From positions 1 through 38,862 of the forward strand of contig JAJYMC010000026.1 of the NCBI GenBank assembly GCA_021787335.1: a DNA stretch of 38,862 nucleotides, in the 5' to 3' direction. This document shows, one piece after another, positions 38,223 through 38,862 of the stretch. The notes beneath the pieces were generated by a model. The model ran no database searches. It had not been told where the DNA came from and was given only the letters and a program-made list of their open reading frames with translations. Source of the DNA: Bacillota bacterium (GTDB taxonomy: Bacteria > Bacillota > Sulfobacillia > JAJYWN01 > JAJZPE01). Numbering within the stretch: position 1 is the first letter of the stretch; each line of letters opens with the position of its first letter. The position numbers and the translations under genes are program-made.

Positions 38223-38862
38223 TCACCGGCAAAACCGCCTGACCAAACTTGACGAGACCTCAATCGCCCGGCGTAGCTGATCCACTTCAAGACGTTCGTC
38301 GTGGCGGTGCTGCCGTACCACGGTCTCCGCGGGGATCGGGAAGAACCCGTATGTTGGTATACCTGCCGCTCTCAGGCGGCGATTGTCCGAATGGCCGGGC
38401 GTACAAAAGGGTGCCGCCGGCGCACCGTCCCAGGACGACCCGATTTGCCACCGTAGCGTATCGTACAGAGGCCCTTCAGGTGGGGAACCAGCCGGCTCAA
38501 GGCGTTCTAGCACTTCCAGCTCCCGTGGCGACAGTCCGAGGCGCGGGGCGATCCGGCGCAGGGCCTCCGCCGTCGAGCTGCCCGGACAGATGCGCAAGGT
38601 CAGGACTCTCGACGCCGGGTCCACCTCCCAGGTGTGCGAACCCTGATCCGCGAGGTCGACCCGGAAGTGGCTCGGGCCACCCCTGCCGTCCAAGAACGGG
38701 GTTGGCACCACCCGAGCCGCCCAGGCGGGGTACCAGTTCGCGGCGGCGAAGGACGCCCTGAGGCCCGCGACAGCGCGCCCGCCGGCCCCCCGCACCCTCC
38801 CAGACAGCCGCTTGGAGACGAACCCCGGCGGTAATCGCGCTTGCAGGACGCCCTTTTCGGCT
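38223..38862 (-). CDS. M20-family peptidase, partial (5' end off window)
   Basis: Only the C-terminal ~213 residues are visible; the frame is open to the right edge. The first residues AEKGVLQARL match the end of the catalytic half just before the lid domain of M20 enzymes. The closing part TPGHSDNRRLRAAGIPTYGF and HRHDERLEVDQLRRAIEV is the M20 C-terminus, including the metal-ligand His in HDERL. Family members are zinc amino- or carboxypeptidases or amidohydrolases. It is convergent with the NhaC gene, with 64 bp and no clear terminator between. Confidence 0.82.
   Translation of the reverse strand, partial: AEKGVLQARLPPGFVSKRLSGRVRGAGGRAVAGLRASFAAANWYPAWAARVVPTPFLDGRGGPSHFRVDLADQGSHTWEVDPASRVLTLRICPGSSTAEALRRIAPRLGLSPRELEVLERLEPAGSPPEGPLYDTLRWQIGSSWDGAPAAPFCTPGHSDNRRLRAAGIPTYGFFPIPAETVVRQHRHDERLEVDQLRRAIEVSSSLVRRFCR

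Overview
The window is 38.9 kb of GC-rich bacterial DNA. It has strong Shine-Dalgarno (SD) sites, frequent TTG and GTG starts, and sigma-A type promoters of the TTGACA/TATAAT kind. It also encodes a PTS sugar transporter, a CadC/CadA pair, a copper-amine-oxidase-N (stalk) protein and PadR, YtrA-type and XRE control elements. No outer-membrane genes are seen. This fits a high-GC member of the Bacillota; the assignment is inference, since there is no rRNA or marker gene in the window.

Layout. Positions 1-8760 hold a partial HExxH protein (minus), an HAD phosphatase, an alpha/beta hydrolase, an alpha-glucoside PTS module (GH4 6-phospho-alpha-glucosidase plus EIICB), a lower-GC SIR2-domain gene, a tandem pair of unknown paralogues and an anchored or secreted protein. 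Positions 8930-12600 hold two convergent ABC exporter pairs. One permease is frameshifted; the other pair has a near-perfect promoter overlapped by a YtrA-like palindrome. Positions 12590-14120 are an XRE-ImmA/PIN module with a doubly frameshifted PIN gene. Positions 14455-18160 are an arsenic operon: arsR, a CxxC thioredoxin-fold protein, a CSCS permease, ACR3 and a TSUP exporter.

Positions 18160-23410 are the most unusual part. A cassette made of a citE 3' remnant, a CPBP intramembrane protease and an unknown protein (family A) occurs in three partial copies. The A proteins share a nearly identical N-terminal domain and have different C-terminal domains. One copy survives only as a C-terminal tip, and the breakpoints cut through genes. 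Each A gene is followed by the same type of terminator hairpin and then by a CPBP gene.

Positions 23600-28260 hold an MGMT-like gene, an RraA-family gene, a DinB gene, and a PadR-controlled operon with a divergent CPBP protein and a DASS-type transporter. Positions 28315-28622 are a tRNA-Leu(GAG) unit with two promoters and a terminator. Positions 28640-33050 (minus) hold an ATC-hydrolase-like gene, a membrane protein, a frameshifted DUF4367-like gene, an amidohydrolase and a secreted stalk/TPR protein. Positions 33224-36644 are a divergent heavy-metal locus (CopZ-N-like protein, cadC, cadA). An NhaC antiporter and the end of an M20 peptidase close the window.

Five single-base indels break reading frames: ABC permease, PIN (two), DUF4367-like gene and citE copy 2. 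Several lie in short homopolymers, so assembly error must be weighed against real decay.
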